A stretch of DNA of 64,000 nt from Gloeobacter morelensis MG652769 (lineage in GTDB: Bacteria > Cyanobacteriota > Cyanobacteriia > Gloeobacterales > Gloeobacteraceae): the NCBI RefSeq assembly GCF_021018745.1, contig NZ_CP063845.1, forward strand, positions 496,001-560,000. Direction: 5' to 3'. The notes under the pieces are model-generated. The model saw nothing but the letters and a program-made list of their open reading frames with translations, was not told the DNA's origin and ran no database searches. Shown here one piece after another: positions 25,269 to 33,149 of this stretch. The first letter of the stretch is position 1. Each line of letters starts with the position of its first letter. The position numbers and the translations under genes were made by a program.

Positions 25269-27206
25269 ATGAATTTGACCTGTAAAATCTTGCAAGCCCA
25301 CCTGATGAGCGGCGAATTGCGGCCCGGCTGCGAAATCGGCATCCGCATCGACCAGACACTGACCCAGGATGCCACCGGCACGATGGCCTATCTACAGTTT
25401 GAAGCGATGGGATTGCCGCGGGTGCGCACGAAACTGTCGGTTTCCTACGTCGATCACAACATGTTGCAGACGGGCTTCGAGAACGCCGACGATCATCGCT
25501 ATTTGCAGTCGGTAGGTCAGAAGTACGGCATCGTCTTCTCGCGCCCGGGTAACGGCATCTGCCACCAGGTGCACCGCGAGCGCTTCGCGGTACCCGCTCA
25601 GACGCTGCTGGGTTCCGATTCGCACACGCCCACCTGCGGCGGCCTCGGCATGCTCGCCATCGGTGCGGGTGGGCTCGACGTGGCGGTGGCGATGGCGGGC
25701 GAGCCTTACTTTATTCCGATGCCGAAGGTGCTGGGGGTGAGACTGACCGGCACCCTGCAGCCCTGGTGCTCGGGCAAGGACGTCATCTTGGAGATGCTCC
25801 GGCGGCTCACCGTCAAGGGCGGCACCGGCCGCATCGTCGAATATACCGGTCCGGGGGTCGCCTCGCTGAGCGCCTCCCATCGCTTCACGATCACCAACAT
25901 GGGTGCCGAACTCGGGGCGACCACCAGTGTCTTTCCTTCCGACGAAGTCACCCGCCGCTTCCTGGCCGCCCAGGGCCGCGAAGCCGACTGGGTGCCCCTC
26001 GCCGCCGATCCGGACGCCACCTACGACGAAACGGTCGAAATCGACCTCGACACCCTGGAGCCGCTGACCGCCTGTCCCTCCAGCCCCGACAACGTCGTGG
26101 GTGTGCGCGCGGTGGCGGGGACACCCGTGGTGCAGGTGTGCATCGGCTCGTGCACCAACTCCAGTTACGAAGATCTGGCCACCGCCGCGCTGTTGCTGCG
26201 CGGCAGGCGCGTGCACCCGAACGTCTCGATGACGGTCACCCCCGGTTCCAAGCAGGTCTTCGAGATGATCGTCCGCGACGGCTATTTCGCCGACTTGATT
26301 GCCGCCGGTTGCCGCATTCTCGAATCGGCCTGCGGACCGTGCATCGGCATGGGTCAGGCTCCTCCCACCGGCGGTGTTTCGGTGCGCAGCTTCAACCGCA
26401 ACTTCAAGGGCCGCTCCGGCACCGCCGACGATCTGGTCTATCTGGCGAGCCCCGAAGTCTGCGTCGCCTGTGCCCTCACCGGCGAGATCACCGACCCGCG
26501 CACGCTGGGCATCGATCCGATTGCTGTGGCCACCCCCGGGCAGTTCCTCATCAACGACAACATGCTCGTCTTCCCGCCCGCCGACGGCAAAGATATCGAG
26601 GTGCTGCGCGGTCCAAACATCAAGCCGGTGCCGCTGGGCGAACCGCCCGCCGCTACGCTGGAGGCGCCCGTTTTATTGAAATTGGGCGACAATATTTCCA
26701 CCGACCACATCATGCCGGCGGGGGCCAAGGTTTTGCCTTTGCGCTCCAATATCCCGGCGATCGCCGAGTTCGTCTTTATGCGCGTCGATCCGACTTTTCC
26801 TGAGCGCGCCCGGGCCGCCGGCCCTTCGTTGGTCGTGGGCGGGAGCAACTACGGCCAGGGTTCCTCGCGCGAACACGCCGCCCTTGCCCCGATGTACCTG
26901 GGCGTGCGGGCGGTGATCGTCAAGTCCTTCGCCCGCATCCACCGCGCCAACTTGATCAATTTCGGCATCCTGCCGCTTACCTTCGCGGACGAGGCCGACC
27001 ACGACGGGGTCGATCAAGGCGACCAGTTGCGCCTCGAAGGGATTGCCGAGGGTCTGACGACTGGCCACTTTACCGTCGCTAACCTCACCAAGGGCACGAA
27101 CTTCCGGGCCGACGCCCAGCTCACCGAGCGCGAGCGCGAGGTGATCCTGGCGGGCGGTCTGCTCAACAAGATCAAAAGCGAACAGACCGAGACAGCGGCG
27201 GTATAA
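25269..27206 (+). CDS. Aconitate hydratase, short (Aquifex) type
   Basis: Iron-sulfur enzyme interconverting citrate and isocitrate. The three cluster cysteines are seen in IGSCTNSSYEDLATAAL and ESACGPCIGMGQ, and the swivel domain carries VGGSNYGQGSSREHAALAP. At 645 residues it is much shorter than AcnA or AcnB and matches the compact form named after Aquifex, also found in Thermus and some other deep lineages. Substrate motifs SDSHTPTCGGLGMLAIGAGG are intact. Well-studied cyanobacteria use AcnB, so this type is notable. It is transcribed alone, facing a TPR gene tail to tail. Confidence 0.9.
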   Translation: MNLTCKILQAHLMSGELRPGCEIGIRIDQTLTQDATGTMAYLQFEAMGLPRVRTKLSVSYVDHNMLQTGFENADDHRYLQSVGQKYGIVFSRPGNGICHQVHRERFAVPAQTLLGSDSHTPTCGGLGMLAIGAGGLDVAVAMAGEPYFIPMPKVLGVRLTGTLQPWCSGKDVILEMLRRLTVKGGTGRIVEYTGPGVASLSASHRFTITNMGAELGATTSVFPSDEVTRRFLAAQGREADWVPLAADPDATYDETVEIDLDTLEPLTACPSSPDNVVGVRAVAGTPVVQVCIGSCTNSSYEDLATAALLLRGRRVHPNVSMTVTPGSKQVFEMIVRDGYFADLIAAGCRILESACGPCIGMGQAPPTGGVSVRSFNRNFKGRSGTADDLVYLASPEVCVACALTGEITDPRTLGIDPIAVATPGQFLINDNMLVFPPADGKDIEVLRGPNIKPVPLGEPPAATLEAPVLLKLGDNISTDHIMPAGAKVLPLRSNIPAIAEFVFMRVDPTFPERARAAGPSLVVGGSNYGQGSSREHAALAPMYLGVRAVIVKSFARIHRANLINFGILPLTFADEADHDGVDQGDQLRLEGIAEGLTTGHFTVANLTKGTNFRADAQLTEREREVILAGGLLNKIKSEQTETAAV

Positions 27207-27236
27207 CCGCTTCAGGTGCAAAGGTTGTGCGTTTTT

Positions 27237-27863
27237 TCAGCGCGCACTTTCTCCGCGCACCTGGCTGGTGCTGGCGCTGTCGGCGTGGAATTTTGCAATC
27301 GTCTGCTGGGTCTGCCAGTGGCGGCTCATATTGCCCTGGGTTTTGTACAGGGTGGCTGCTTTGTGCAGATCGAGCAATCCTGTGCCTATCGCCTGCATCT
27401 TGCAGTGGGCCAGCCCCCGGTTGCTGTAAGCTTCTGCATAATCCGGCTGTAAATGAATCGCTCGGGAGTACCCCTCGATCGCTTCTTGCTTGTGGCCCAA
27501 CCGGTAGTGGGCGTTGCCCCAGTTGAAGTGGGCTTTGGCGTCGCGCGGGCTCAGGTGCACCACTCGACTGAAATCTTCAAGCGCCCCCTGGCTGTTTCCC
27601 AGTTGGGAGCGGGCTGTACCCCGATTGAAATACGCTTCGCTGAACTCCGGCTTGAGGGTGATGGCGTGGGTATAATCCTCGAGCGCCCGGATTTTGTTGT
27701 TGAGACGGTAGTAGGCGTTACCCCGACCGCAGTACGCCTCGGGGCAGTTTGATTGCAGTAGAATAGCCTGGGTATAGTCGGAGATGGCTCCGTCGTAATT
27801 GCCGGCTTGAGCCTTTTTCATCCCCCGCTTGATCCAATCAGCAGCACTCATCCGACGACACAC
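27237..27863 (-). CDS. Tetratricopeptide repeat protein
   Basis: A 208-residue protein made almost entirely of TPR units. About five 34-residue repeats are visible from residue 8 (GMKKAQAGNYDGAISDYTQA, YCGRGNAYYRLNNKIRALED, YFNRGTARSQLGNSQGALED, HFNWGNAHYRLGHKQEAIEG, YSNRGLAHCKMQAIGTGLLD). These form a superhelical scaffold for protein contacts. No signal peptide or catalytic domain is present; the partner is unknown. Confidence 0.88.
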   Translation of the reverse strand: MCRRMSAADWIKRGMKKAQAGNYDGAISDYTQAILLQSNCPEAYCGRGNAYYRLNNKIRALEDYTHAITLKPEFSEAYFNRGTARSQLGNSQGALEDFSRVVHLSPRDAKAHFNWGNAHYRLGHKQEAIEGYSRAIHLQPDYAEAYSNRGLAHCKMQAIGTGLLDLHKAATLYKTQGNMSRHWQTQQTIAKFHADSASTSQVRGESAR

Positions 27864-27932
27864 GCAGCGAAACTATCTCCACGCTAACCAGAAAAAATCA
27901 GAAACCCGCCGAATTCTGGTTTATCTTTACTT

Positions 27933-27949
27933 GTGGACCAAATGTCCAC
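27933..27949. promoter_or_regulatory. Palindrome upstream of small orphan gene cluster
   Basis: Perfect inverted repeat with arms GTGGAC and GTCCAC around CAAAT, placed 35 bases before the ATG at 27984 and between divergent genes. It could be an operator; no regulator is adjacent. Confidence 0.4.
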
Positions 27950-27983
27950 TTCCGAGGCGCTGCCCCATCATCCAGGGGAAACG

Positions 27984-28322
27984 ATGGTCCGCTACAAAAT
28001 TGCTGCCTTCGATCCGCACTGTCACGAAGCCTGGGTGTGGTGGGACGCCTCGCGGCGCGGTTTTCGCGGCGAAATTCATTGCAAAGGCACCGACGCCGAT
28101 CCCCAGGACTCTTATGTTCTGCACGTGGGTGCCGATGCTTCCATTGCGACCGTTCAGGCCCTTGTCGAGGCGATCGGCAGCTACGCGAGCCTGGATATCG
28201 AACAAAAAGTGCGGTTGCTTCAGGATAAAGCGGCGACCCCCTTGCCCCTGTCGCAGCGTGTCGATGCCTGGGTGCGGCGGTTCAAGAGCGTGGTGCGAAT
28301 TTTGTGGCGAATGCGGCCGTGA
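27984..28322 (+). CDS. Small hypothetical protein
   Basis: A 112-residue protein starting at MVRYKIAAFDPHCHEAWVWW. AGGGGA lies 7 bases before this ATG, which favours it over upstream starts at 27933 (GTG) and 27942 (ATG). The first half looks like a small alpha/beta fold rich in Trp and His; the C-terminal third is basic and helical. No family is recognised. It is the first of three small same-strand genes. Confidence 0.55.
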   Translation: MVRYKIAAFDPHCHEAWVWWDASRRGFRGEIHCKGTDADPQDSYVLHVGADASIATVQALVEAIGSYASLDIEQKVRLLQDKAATPLPLSQRVDAWVRRFKSVVRILWRMRP

Positions 28323-28376
28323 TCGATTCTCCAGACGTTCCCTAGCGACAAAGGTCGATATTGAACTGGAGCGGCT

Positions 28377-28760
28377 GTGAGTAACTACGACCCCATCGAT
28401 CCCGAACTGCAACTGTTCGATAATCCTGGACAGATGTACGAACAAGGCGATACGAATCACGACGGCGACGGCGACCCGGTCGAGGGAGCGATGTACGCCG
28501 ATAGCGACTTGTTTCTGGCTGACGCTTCCTACCAGACCGGCGACGGCACCCACCTCACCGACTCCGAAGAACAGTACTGCCGGGAGCAGACCGGCGGTGA
28601 ACCTGAGAGTCTGGTCGAAACGGTGGGCGATCTCATCTATGACTTGCGCGATGGCTTGTTCATGACCGACCAGCTCTCCGACACCCATGTCGAACACTAC
28701 CAGGACGCAGCCAGGGACGACGCCTACGACTACTGCATCGAGCAGGAATCGAACGACTGA
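28377..28760 (+). CDS. Small acidic hypothetical protein
   Basis: A 127-residue, strongly acidic protein starting at GTG 54 bases after the preceding gene. It contains a DTNHDGDGDP stretch that could bind calcium, though it lacks a full EF-hand, and a C-terminal helix with paired acidic residues. The family is unknown. High Asp/Glu content and lack of hydrophobic segments suggest a soluble, partly disordered protein. Confidence 0.5.
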   Translation: MSNYDPIDPELQLFDNPGQMYEQGDTNHDGDGDPVEGAMYADSDLFLADASYQTGDGTHLTDSEEQYCREQTGGEPESLVETVGDLIYDLRDGLFMTDQLSDTHVEHYQDAARDDAYDYCIEQESND

Positions 28761-28917
28761 GTTTGCTTGTTCAAGCTCGCGACCTGCGAGGCCATCTGCC
28801 GGTTGCGGGCTGGTGTGACTGTTGTGGCTCCTGTCACTGTATCCATCGTCGAGGGCAAAGGGGTCGATTTGCTCGAAGGTCGATGTACGATGGCCAGTGC
28901 AGTCTTGCTGCGGTCCG

Positions 28918-29193
28918 ATGGAACCCGAAGATTTGGTGGACGGTGTGGATTCAAAGCAGGCATTTCTGCACTTTTTGGAGGCTTTACTGCACGATAAGCA
29001 AGCGAGCAGTGCCCAGGAAGTCGAATCACCTTCCTCGCCCTATGGCCCGGCTGCCAAAGGGTGGGAAAATACGTCGATAGAAGCGTTTCTGGCTGCTATT
29101 CTTGCCTGGGCAGAAAGTTCTGATCGCCTTGCGGAGGAGCCGTCGTGGCCTGCCTTTGCCAGGATGTTTTTGGCGGGCAAATATTATGAGTAG
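28918..29193 (+). CDS. DUF7660 family protein
   Basis: A 91-residue protein starting at MEPEDLVDGVDSKQAFLHFL. It has the layout of the DUF7660 domain: an N-terminal helix ending in FLHFLEALLHD, then GWENTSIEAFLAAILAWAES, then W..FARMFLAGKYYE. Such small helical domains occur in bacteria beside polymorphic toxins and in orphan positions; the biochemical role is unknown. The in-frame extension upstream to 28822 does not look coding. Confidence 0.6.
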   Translation: MEPEDLVDGVDSKQAFLHFLEALLHDKQASSAQEVESPSSPYGPAAKGWENTSIEAFLAAILAWAESSDRLAEEPSWPAFARMFLAGKYYE

Positions 29194-29296
29194 AAGGTCA
29201 TTCACCTCGCAGCAATGACGCTGGCGGGGTTGTCGGGTTGCACTGACAACGGCGGCTGTGCAATAGTTTTTTCCCTGACACCTGGCGGTTGGTTTT

Positions 29297-29486
29297 GCAC
29301 GCGGGTCTGTGGGTGCGAGAGGCGGCACCCCCTTCGGGTGCCCCTCTCGCGCTCTCCCCCTCCCCGCGTCGAGGGGCTGCCAGCCCCCCGACACCCCCCG
29401 GACTTAGGGGCATGATTGGGAACGGGGCTTGGCGGGCGGGATGGGCTTATTCATCCAGTGCGTGCACGACGCGTGTCGACTGCGGC
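29297..29486 (+). repeat. Dispersed structured repeat, copy 2
   Basis: The second copy of the 190-bp element, here on the plus strand between the converging 3' ends of the DUF7660 and Uma2 genes. The first hairpin pairs GCGAGAGG/CCTCTCGC with inner arms GGCACCC/GGGTGCC. The inner arms differ from copy 1 by a compensated base pair. The element ends in CGTGTCGACTGCGGC. Confidence 0.88.
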
Positions 29487-29534
29487 ACAGATTTGGGTAA
29501 GTCGCGGTACCGGAAAGGGCGGTTGGCAGCTTTT

Positions 29535-30101
29535 TTAGGCGAACAGCGGGCCGACCGGGCAGGCGAAGTTTGCAAGCAGCGGACTGGTGAGGGTATCATC
29601 CGCCAGTAAGGTGATTGTCAGTTTCAGCACCGCCCCCTCCCGACGATACACCTCGACGCACCCCACCCGGCCATCGACCAGCCAGTATTCCTGTATCCCG
29701 CGCAGTGAATAGAGCTTGAGTTTTAGTTCCCGGTCGCGCCGCTGGTTTTCGGCTCCCGGCGAGAGCACTTCGACCACCAGTTCGGGGGCGCCTGCTAGAT
29801 GTCCGGCTGCATCGAGCAGGGCTTTGAGGCGATGGGTGCTCGCCCAGACGACATCCGGAATGACGTTGTCCGCCTCGCTAAAGAGAATTCCCGGTGCGAC
29901 CGCCGCTTGGCCGAGGCCGGTGCGGTTGGACCAGGCGTCCAGGGCCGCTCCGATGCGCAGGCAGATCTGCTGGTGTTTCCAGTGGGGCGCTCGCGTCACC
30001 AGCAACTCCCCGTCGATAATTTCGTAGCGGTTGCCGTTGTCCGGCAGCAATTCCAGGTCCGCCGCCGTCCAGCGCACGCGCTCGTCCGCTGCTTGGTGCA
30101 T
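29535..30101 (-). CDS. Uma2 family endonuclease-fold protein (DUF820)
   Basis: A 188-residue protein of the Uma2 family, a restriction-endonuclease-like fold greatly expanded in cyanobacteria. The family order is visible: DLELLPDNGNRYEIIDGELL, then DNVIPDVVWAST, then PELVVEVLSPGAENQRRDRE with the catalytic-type Glu/Asp positions, then YSLRGIQEYWLVDGRVGCVE. Its natural substrate is unknown; relatives are often linked to mobile elements. Confidence 0.88.
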   Translation of the reverse strand: MHQAADERVRWTAADLELLPDNGNRYEIIDGELLVTRAPHWKHQQICLRIGAALDAWSNRTGLGQAAVAPGILFSEADNVIPDVVWASTHRLKALLDAAGHLAGAPELVVEVLSPGAENQRRDRELKLKLYSLRGIQEYWLVDGRVGCVEVYRREGAVLKLTITLLADDTLTSPLLANFACPVGPLFA

Positions 30102-30207
30102 GTTCCTCTTTCCTGGCCGTCGCCGCTATTCTAGCCCCCGATACCGGCGTTCCCCTGGCGATCCAGACGGCCATAGATTTGCTGTCTTGCCTACGGTGTT
30201 CTTGCTT

Positions 30208-30885
30208 CTAAGCCTGTACCAACCCGAGTTTGAGGGCGGCGACGATGGCCTGGGTGCGGCTGGTGACTTGGAGTTTTTCGAAGATGGCCGAAAGGTGCGC
30301 TTTGACTGTGGCGATCGTGATGTAGAGGTTGCGGGCGATTTGGTCGTTGGAGGCGCCGCGCACCAGCCAGTGGAGCACTTCCTGCTCGCGCTCGGTCAGG
30401 TGAATGCGCGAGCGCGACTGCACGGTGCGCCCCGCGTAGTAGTGGAACAGCCGGAAGAACTGGGTCGCCACCTCGGGGGGCAGATAGATTTCGTCGCGCA
30501 GGACCGTGGTGATGGCGGCACACAGCTGGGCGGCCAGGTGGGTCTTGAAGACGTAGCCCGACGCGCCCGACTGCATGGCGCGAAAGACCCAGTCGTCCTC
30601 CTGGTGGGCCGAGAGCACCAGCACCTTGCCCGCAAAAGCGCTGCCCCTGAGGCGGGTGAGCAATTCCACCCCGTCTCCCTGGGCCAGTTCGAGATCTAAG
30701 AGCACCAGGGCCGGGCGCTGGGAGTGAATGAGGCTCAGCGCCTGATCGACGGTGGCCGCCTCACCCACGATCTCGAAGGTGGTGGTGCCGGTGGCGCTGT
30801 AGAAACTGAGCAGCGTGCGCAGACCCTGACGAAAGCGCAATTCGTCGTCGACGAGCAAGATGGGCAGGATGGTCTGGACGGTCAA
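30208..30885 (-). CDS. NarL/FixJ family response regulator
   Basis: A 225-residue transcription factor. The receiver domain (1-125) has the acidic pair D13-D14 (ILLVDDE) and the phospho-acceptor D64 (LVLLDLEL). The C-terminal LuxR-type helix-turn-helix (about 155-220) reads LTEREQEVLHWLVRGASNDQ followed by NLYITIATVKAHLSAIFEKL. It lies 25 bases after the histidine kinase gene on the same strand and is surely its partner. Both are divergent from the contractile injection operon, making that operon a likely target; this is inference. Confidence 0.92.
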   Translation of the reverse strand: MTVQTILPILLVDDELRFRQGLRTLLSFYSATGTTTFEIVGEAATVDQALSLIHSQRPALVLLDLELAQGDGVELLTRLRGSAFAGKVLVLSAHQEDDWVFRAMQSGASGYVFKTHLAAQLCAAITTVLRDEIYLPPEVATQFFRLFHYYAGRTVQSRSRIHLTEREQEVLHWLVRGASNDQIARNLYITIATVKAHLSAIFEKLQVTSRTQAIVAALKLGLVQA

Positions 30886-30910
30886 GGCGGACCTCCTCGG
30901 CGTCGGCAGT

Positions 30911-32035
30911 TCAATGGATGCCGCGAGGGAGACCTAGGGAAAATTGGGCGCCACCGGTGGGTAGATTTTGCACCCAGAGGCTGCCCTGGTGATCCAGGAC
31001 GATTTTTTTGGCGATGGCGAGCCCCAGCCCGGTGCCGCCGGGGCGGCGCGAATAGAACGGGGTGAACACGTGCTGGAGATCTTGCGCTGAAAGTCCTGGG
31101 CCTTGATCGGCAATCTCGATGAGCACCTCGTTTTGAAACGAGCGCCAGTGGCAGGTGATCGTGCCGCCCTCGGGGCTGAAGTGCACGGCGTTGTTGAGTA
31201 GATTGTCGAAGACCTGCTTCATCTGCAGCCGGTCGCAGGCAAACAGTAGCGAACTGTCGGGGTAGCGCACCCGCAGGCACTTGCGCTCAAGCCACGGGCC
31301 GATGGCCCCGACGCACTGGGCCATCAAGGCGCGCAGATCTTGAAAGCCCATGCGCAGCCGCGCTCCCTGGCCGCAGTAGACTAGTTCAGTCAGATTGGCG
31401 TTCAGCTCTTTGACCGTCTCGCGAATAATCTGGGCCTGCTCGCGGGTCGAGCCTTCCTCCAGACCCAAACAGAGATTCTCCGCGTACAGGCCGATCAGGG
31501 CCAGAGGATTGCGCAACTGGTGGCCGGTGCGCTGGACGACCTGCTCCAACAATTGAATTTCCGATTGCTGGCGGGTGCAGCGCTGGTACAGCTCCAGGTG
31601 GCGGGTAAATAGCGCGGCGGCCTGCTCGAGCGCCTGTTTGCGGGCGGCGTCCAGGGGCTGTTCACTGACGATGAGCTGAAATTCAGGGTGTGGTTCGCGC
31701 TGCACCAGTGGACACAGGTAAGCCCGGCCGGGCAGATTGGCGATCTCGATTTCGCTGACGGTAGCAACCGGCAATGAGCCTGGCGACCATTCTTCCCCGG
31801 CGATGGCCGCGAGCGCCTCGCGCGGCAGACCCTGCGGACCCTGGGCGGTGTGGGTGACGCGCCGCTGGGTGCCGGTGTGCGGATCGTAGTAAGCGATCAA
31901 GACGCATACCAGACCGTGGGCTGTTGCCAGATGCTCCGCCTGCAACTGGCAGAGGCTGTGCAACTGGGAGGAGGGGGGGGTGGAACCGGCGGCTGCCTGG
32001 GAAGCGGCGAGCACGGGGGAAAGTGAGACCTTCAT
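30911..32035 (-). CDS. Sensor histidine kinase, soluble
   Basis: A 374-residue kinase with no membrane segments, hence cytoplasmic sensing. Residues about 25-150 resemble a GAF-type sensor (GLVCVLIAYYDPHTGTQRRV). The phospho-accepting H172 lies in RTGHQLRNPLALIGLYAENL; the ATPase domain has NNAVHFSPEGG (N box), DQGPGLS (G1), and GTGLGLAIAKKIV (G2). It is upstream of the NarL-type regulator on the same strand and divergent from the sheath/tube operon, with 216 bases between that contain a palindrome. Confidence 0.92.
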   Translation of the reverse strand: MKVSLSPVLAASQAAAGSTPPSSQLHSLCQLQAEHLATAHGLVCVLIAYYDPHTGTQRRVTHTAQGPQGLPREALAAIAGEEWSPGSLPVATVSEIEIANLPGRAYLCPLVQREPHPEFQLIVSEQPLDAARKQALEQAAALFTRHLELYQRCTRQQSEIQLLEQVVQRTGHQLRNPLALIGLYAENLCLGLEEGSTREQAQIIRETVKELNANLTELVYCGQGARLRMGFQDLRALMAQCVGAIGPWLERKCLRVRYPDSSLLFACDRLQMKQVFDNLLNNAVHFSPEGGTITCHWRSFQNEVLIEIADQGPGLSAQDLQHVFTPFYSRRPGGTGLGLAIAKKIVLDHQGSLWVQNLPTGGAQFSLGLPRGIH

Positions 32036-32178
32036 GGGTGAGGCGGCTACCGATGGGGCGGACGGTGCGGCAAGGGGATGCTAGGGAAAAAACCGGCCGA
32101 CACCGGGCCGACGTGCCACGAGTATAGCGGTTCCGGTGAAAAATGCCGCCGGAGAATGTCGGCGCAGGCCGCAAAATC

Positions 32179-32194
32179 TTCGACCAAAGTCGAA
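32179..32194. promoter_or_regulatory. Palindrome in kinase / injection-system divergent region
   Basis: Perfect inverted repeat with arms TTCGAC and GTCGAA around CAAA, 58 bases before the ATG of the terminator gene. Size and symmetry fit a response-regulator or repressor site; which protein binds is not known. Confidence 0.45.
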
Positions 32195-32251
32195 TAAACG
32201 CCAGCCCGGCTCCCTCCCTAATTTTTGTGCGGATACCACAGCCGACAGCGC

Positions 32252-33094
32252 ATGATCACTGCCCTGAGTCAGACCCTGGCCGAAATTCTGGCGGGGGGGA
32301 CATCCCTCACCAGCACCGAGCAGATCGACTTTGCCCCGCCCGGCGAGCGGCAGGCAAAGCCGGGTCAGCAGGGCCTCAACGTCTACTTCTACGACCTGCG
32401 CGAGAACGGTCACGTCCCCCACTCCGGTCGCCAGGTCGATCGCCGCTATGTCGACGAACGGCCGACGGCTGCGGTGGGATGGCTGCCCATCTGGTTCGAC
32501 GCTTCCTTTCTCATCACCGCCTGGGAGCGCACCACCCTCGGAGAGCACCACCTGCTCTCCGAGGCGCTCAGTTTGCTGCTGCGCCACCGGGCGCTGCGCG
32601 AGGACCTGCTCGCTCCGGCTTTGCGGGGCTTCGGCAACCTGACGATGACGGTCTGCGCGGTGCGTCCCCTCGACATTGCCACGCTCTGGCTGGCGTTGGG
32701 GGCGCCCCTGCGCCCGGCCTTGATGGTCACGATCACCGCTCCGGTCAACCCGAACGCCGCGGCCCCGGTGCCGCTGGTGTGGGAGCGGATCACCCGCCTG
32801 CGCTCGTCGACCGCCGACGGACATGCCGACGCCGTGCGCACCAAGCGGGTGAGTGTCGCCGGGGTGGTCAAAAGTGCCGCCACCACCGAACCGCTGGTCG
32901 CCGCCCGCGTGGTGATCTCAGGCACCCAGAAGGCGGCCACGAGCAACCAGGAGGGATTGTTCTACTTCGACAATCTCTCGCTGGGCCATTACGTCCTGGA
33001 GTTGGATTGCCCCGGCTTTCACACCCAACGGTGCAACGTGCTGGTGGACTCCCAAAGTTACACCTTCAAGGAGATTCTTCTGACTCCGAGCTAG
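32252..33094 (+). CDS. Contractile injection system tube terminator/cap (Pvc16-like, DUF4255) with C-terminal beta-sandwich
   Basis: A 280-residue protein opening the injection operon. Residues about 1-180 form a DUF4255/Pvc16 N-terminal domain (MITALSQTLAEILAGGTSLT, NVYFYDLRENGH, WFDASFLITAWERTTLGEHH, LLSEALSLLLRH), the protein that caps the distal end of sheath and tube. Residues about 195-280 form a carboxypeptidase-regulatory-like beta-sandwich (VSVAGVVKSAATTEPLVAAR, then EGLFYFDNLSLGHYVLELDC), likely exposed on the cap and able to bind a surface or partner. The ATG at 32252 is chosen over upstream frame on homology. Confidence 0.85.
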   Translation: MITALSQTLAEILAGGTSLTSTEQIDFAPPGERQAKPGQQGLNVYFYDLRENGHVPHSGRQVDRRYVDERPTAAVGWLPIWFDASFLITAWERTTLGEHHLLSEALSLLLRHRALREDLLAPALRGFGNLTMTVCAVRPLDIATLWLALGAPLRPALMVTITAPVNPNAAAPVPLVWERITRLRSSTADGHADAVRTKRVSVAGVVKSAATTEPLVAARVVISGTQKAATSNQEGLFYFDNLSLGHYVLELDCPGFHTQRCNVLVDSQSYTFKEILLTPS

Positions 33095-33098
33095 CGAA

Positions 33099-33116
33099 GC
33101 GCGGCCGACACCGCGC
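33099..33116. promoter_or_regulatory. Hairpin between cap and sheath genes
   Basis: Perfect 6-bp arms GCGCGG and CCGCGC around CCGACA, starting 4 bases after the cap stop codon. There is no U tract, so it is more likely an RNA processing or stability element than a Rho-independent terminator. Confidence 0.5.
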
Positions 33117-33149
33117 CGTCCCGACACCTTACCTACAGGAAGTTCACTC

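Noticed and set aside
29198-29413. Small frames with a recurring LAAPRRGEGESARG-type peptide (also near 15456 and 41445)
   Set aside because: They are reading frames through the dispersed structured repeat, not genes; the repeat itself is non-coding by its hairpins and variable frames.
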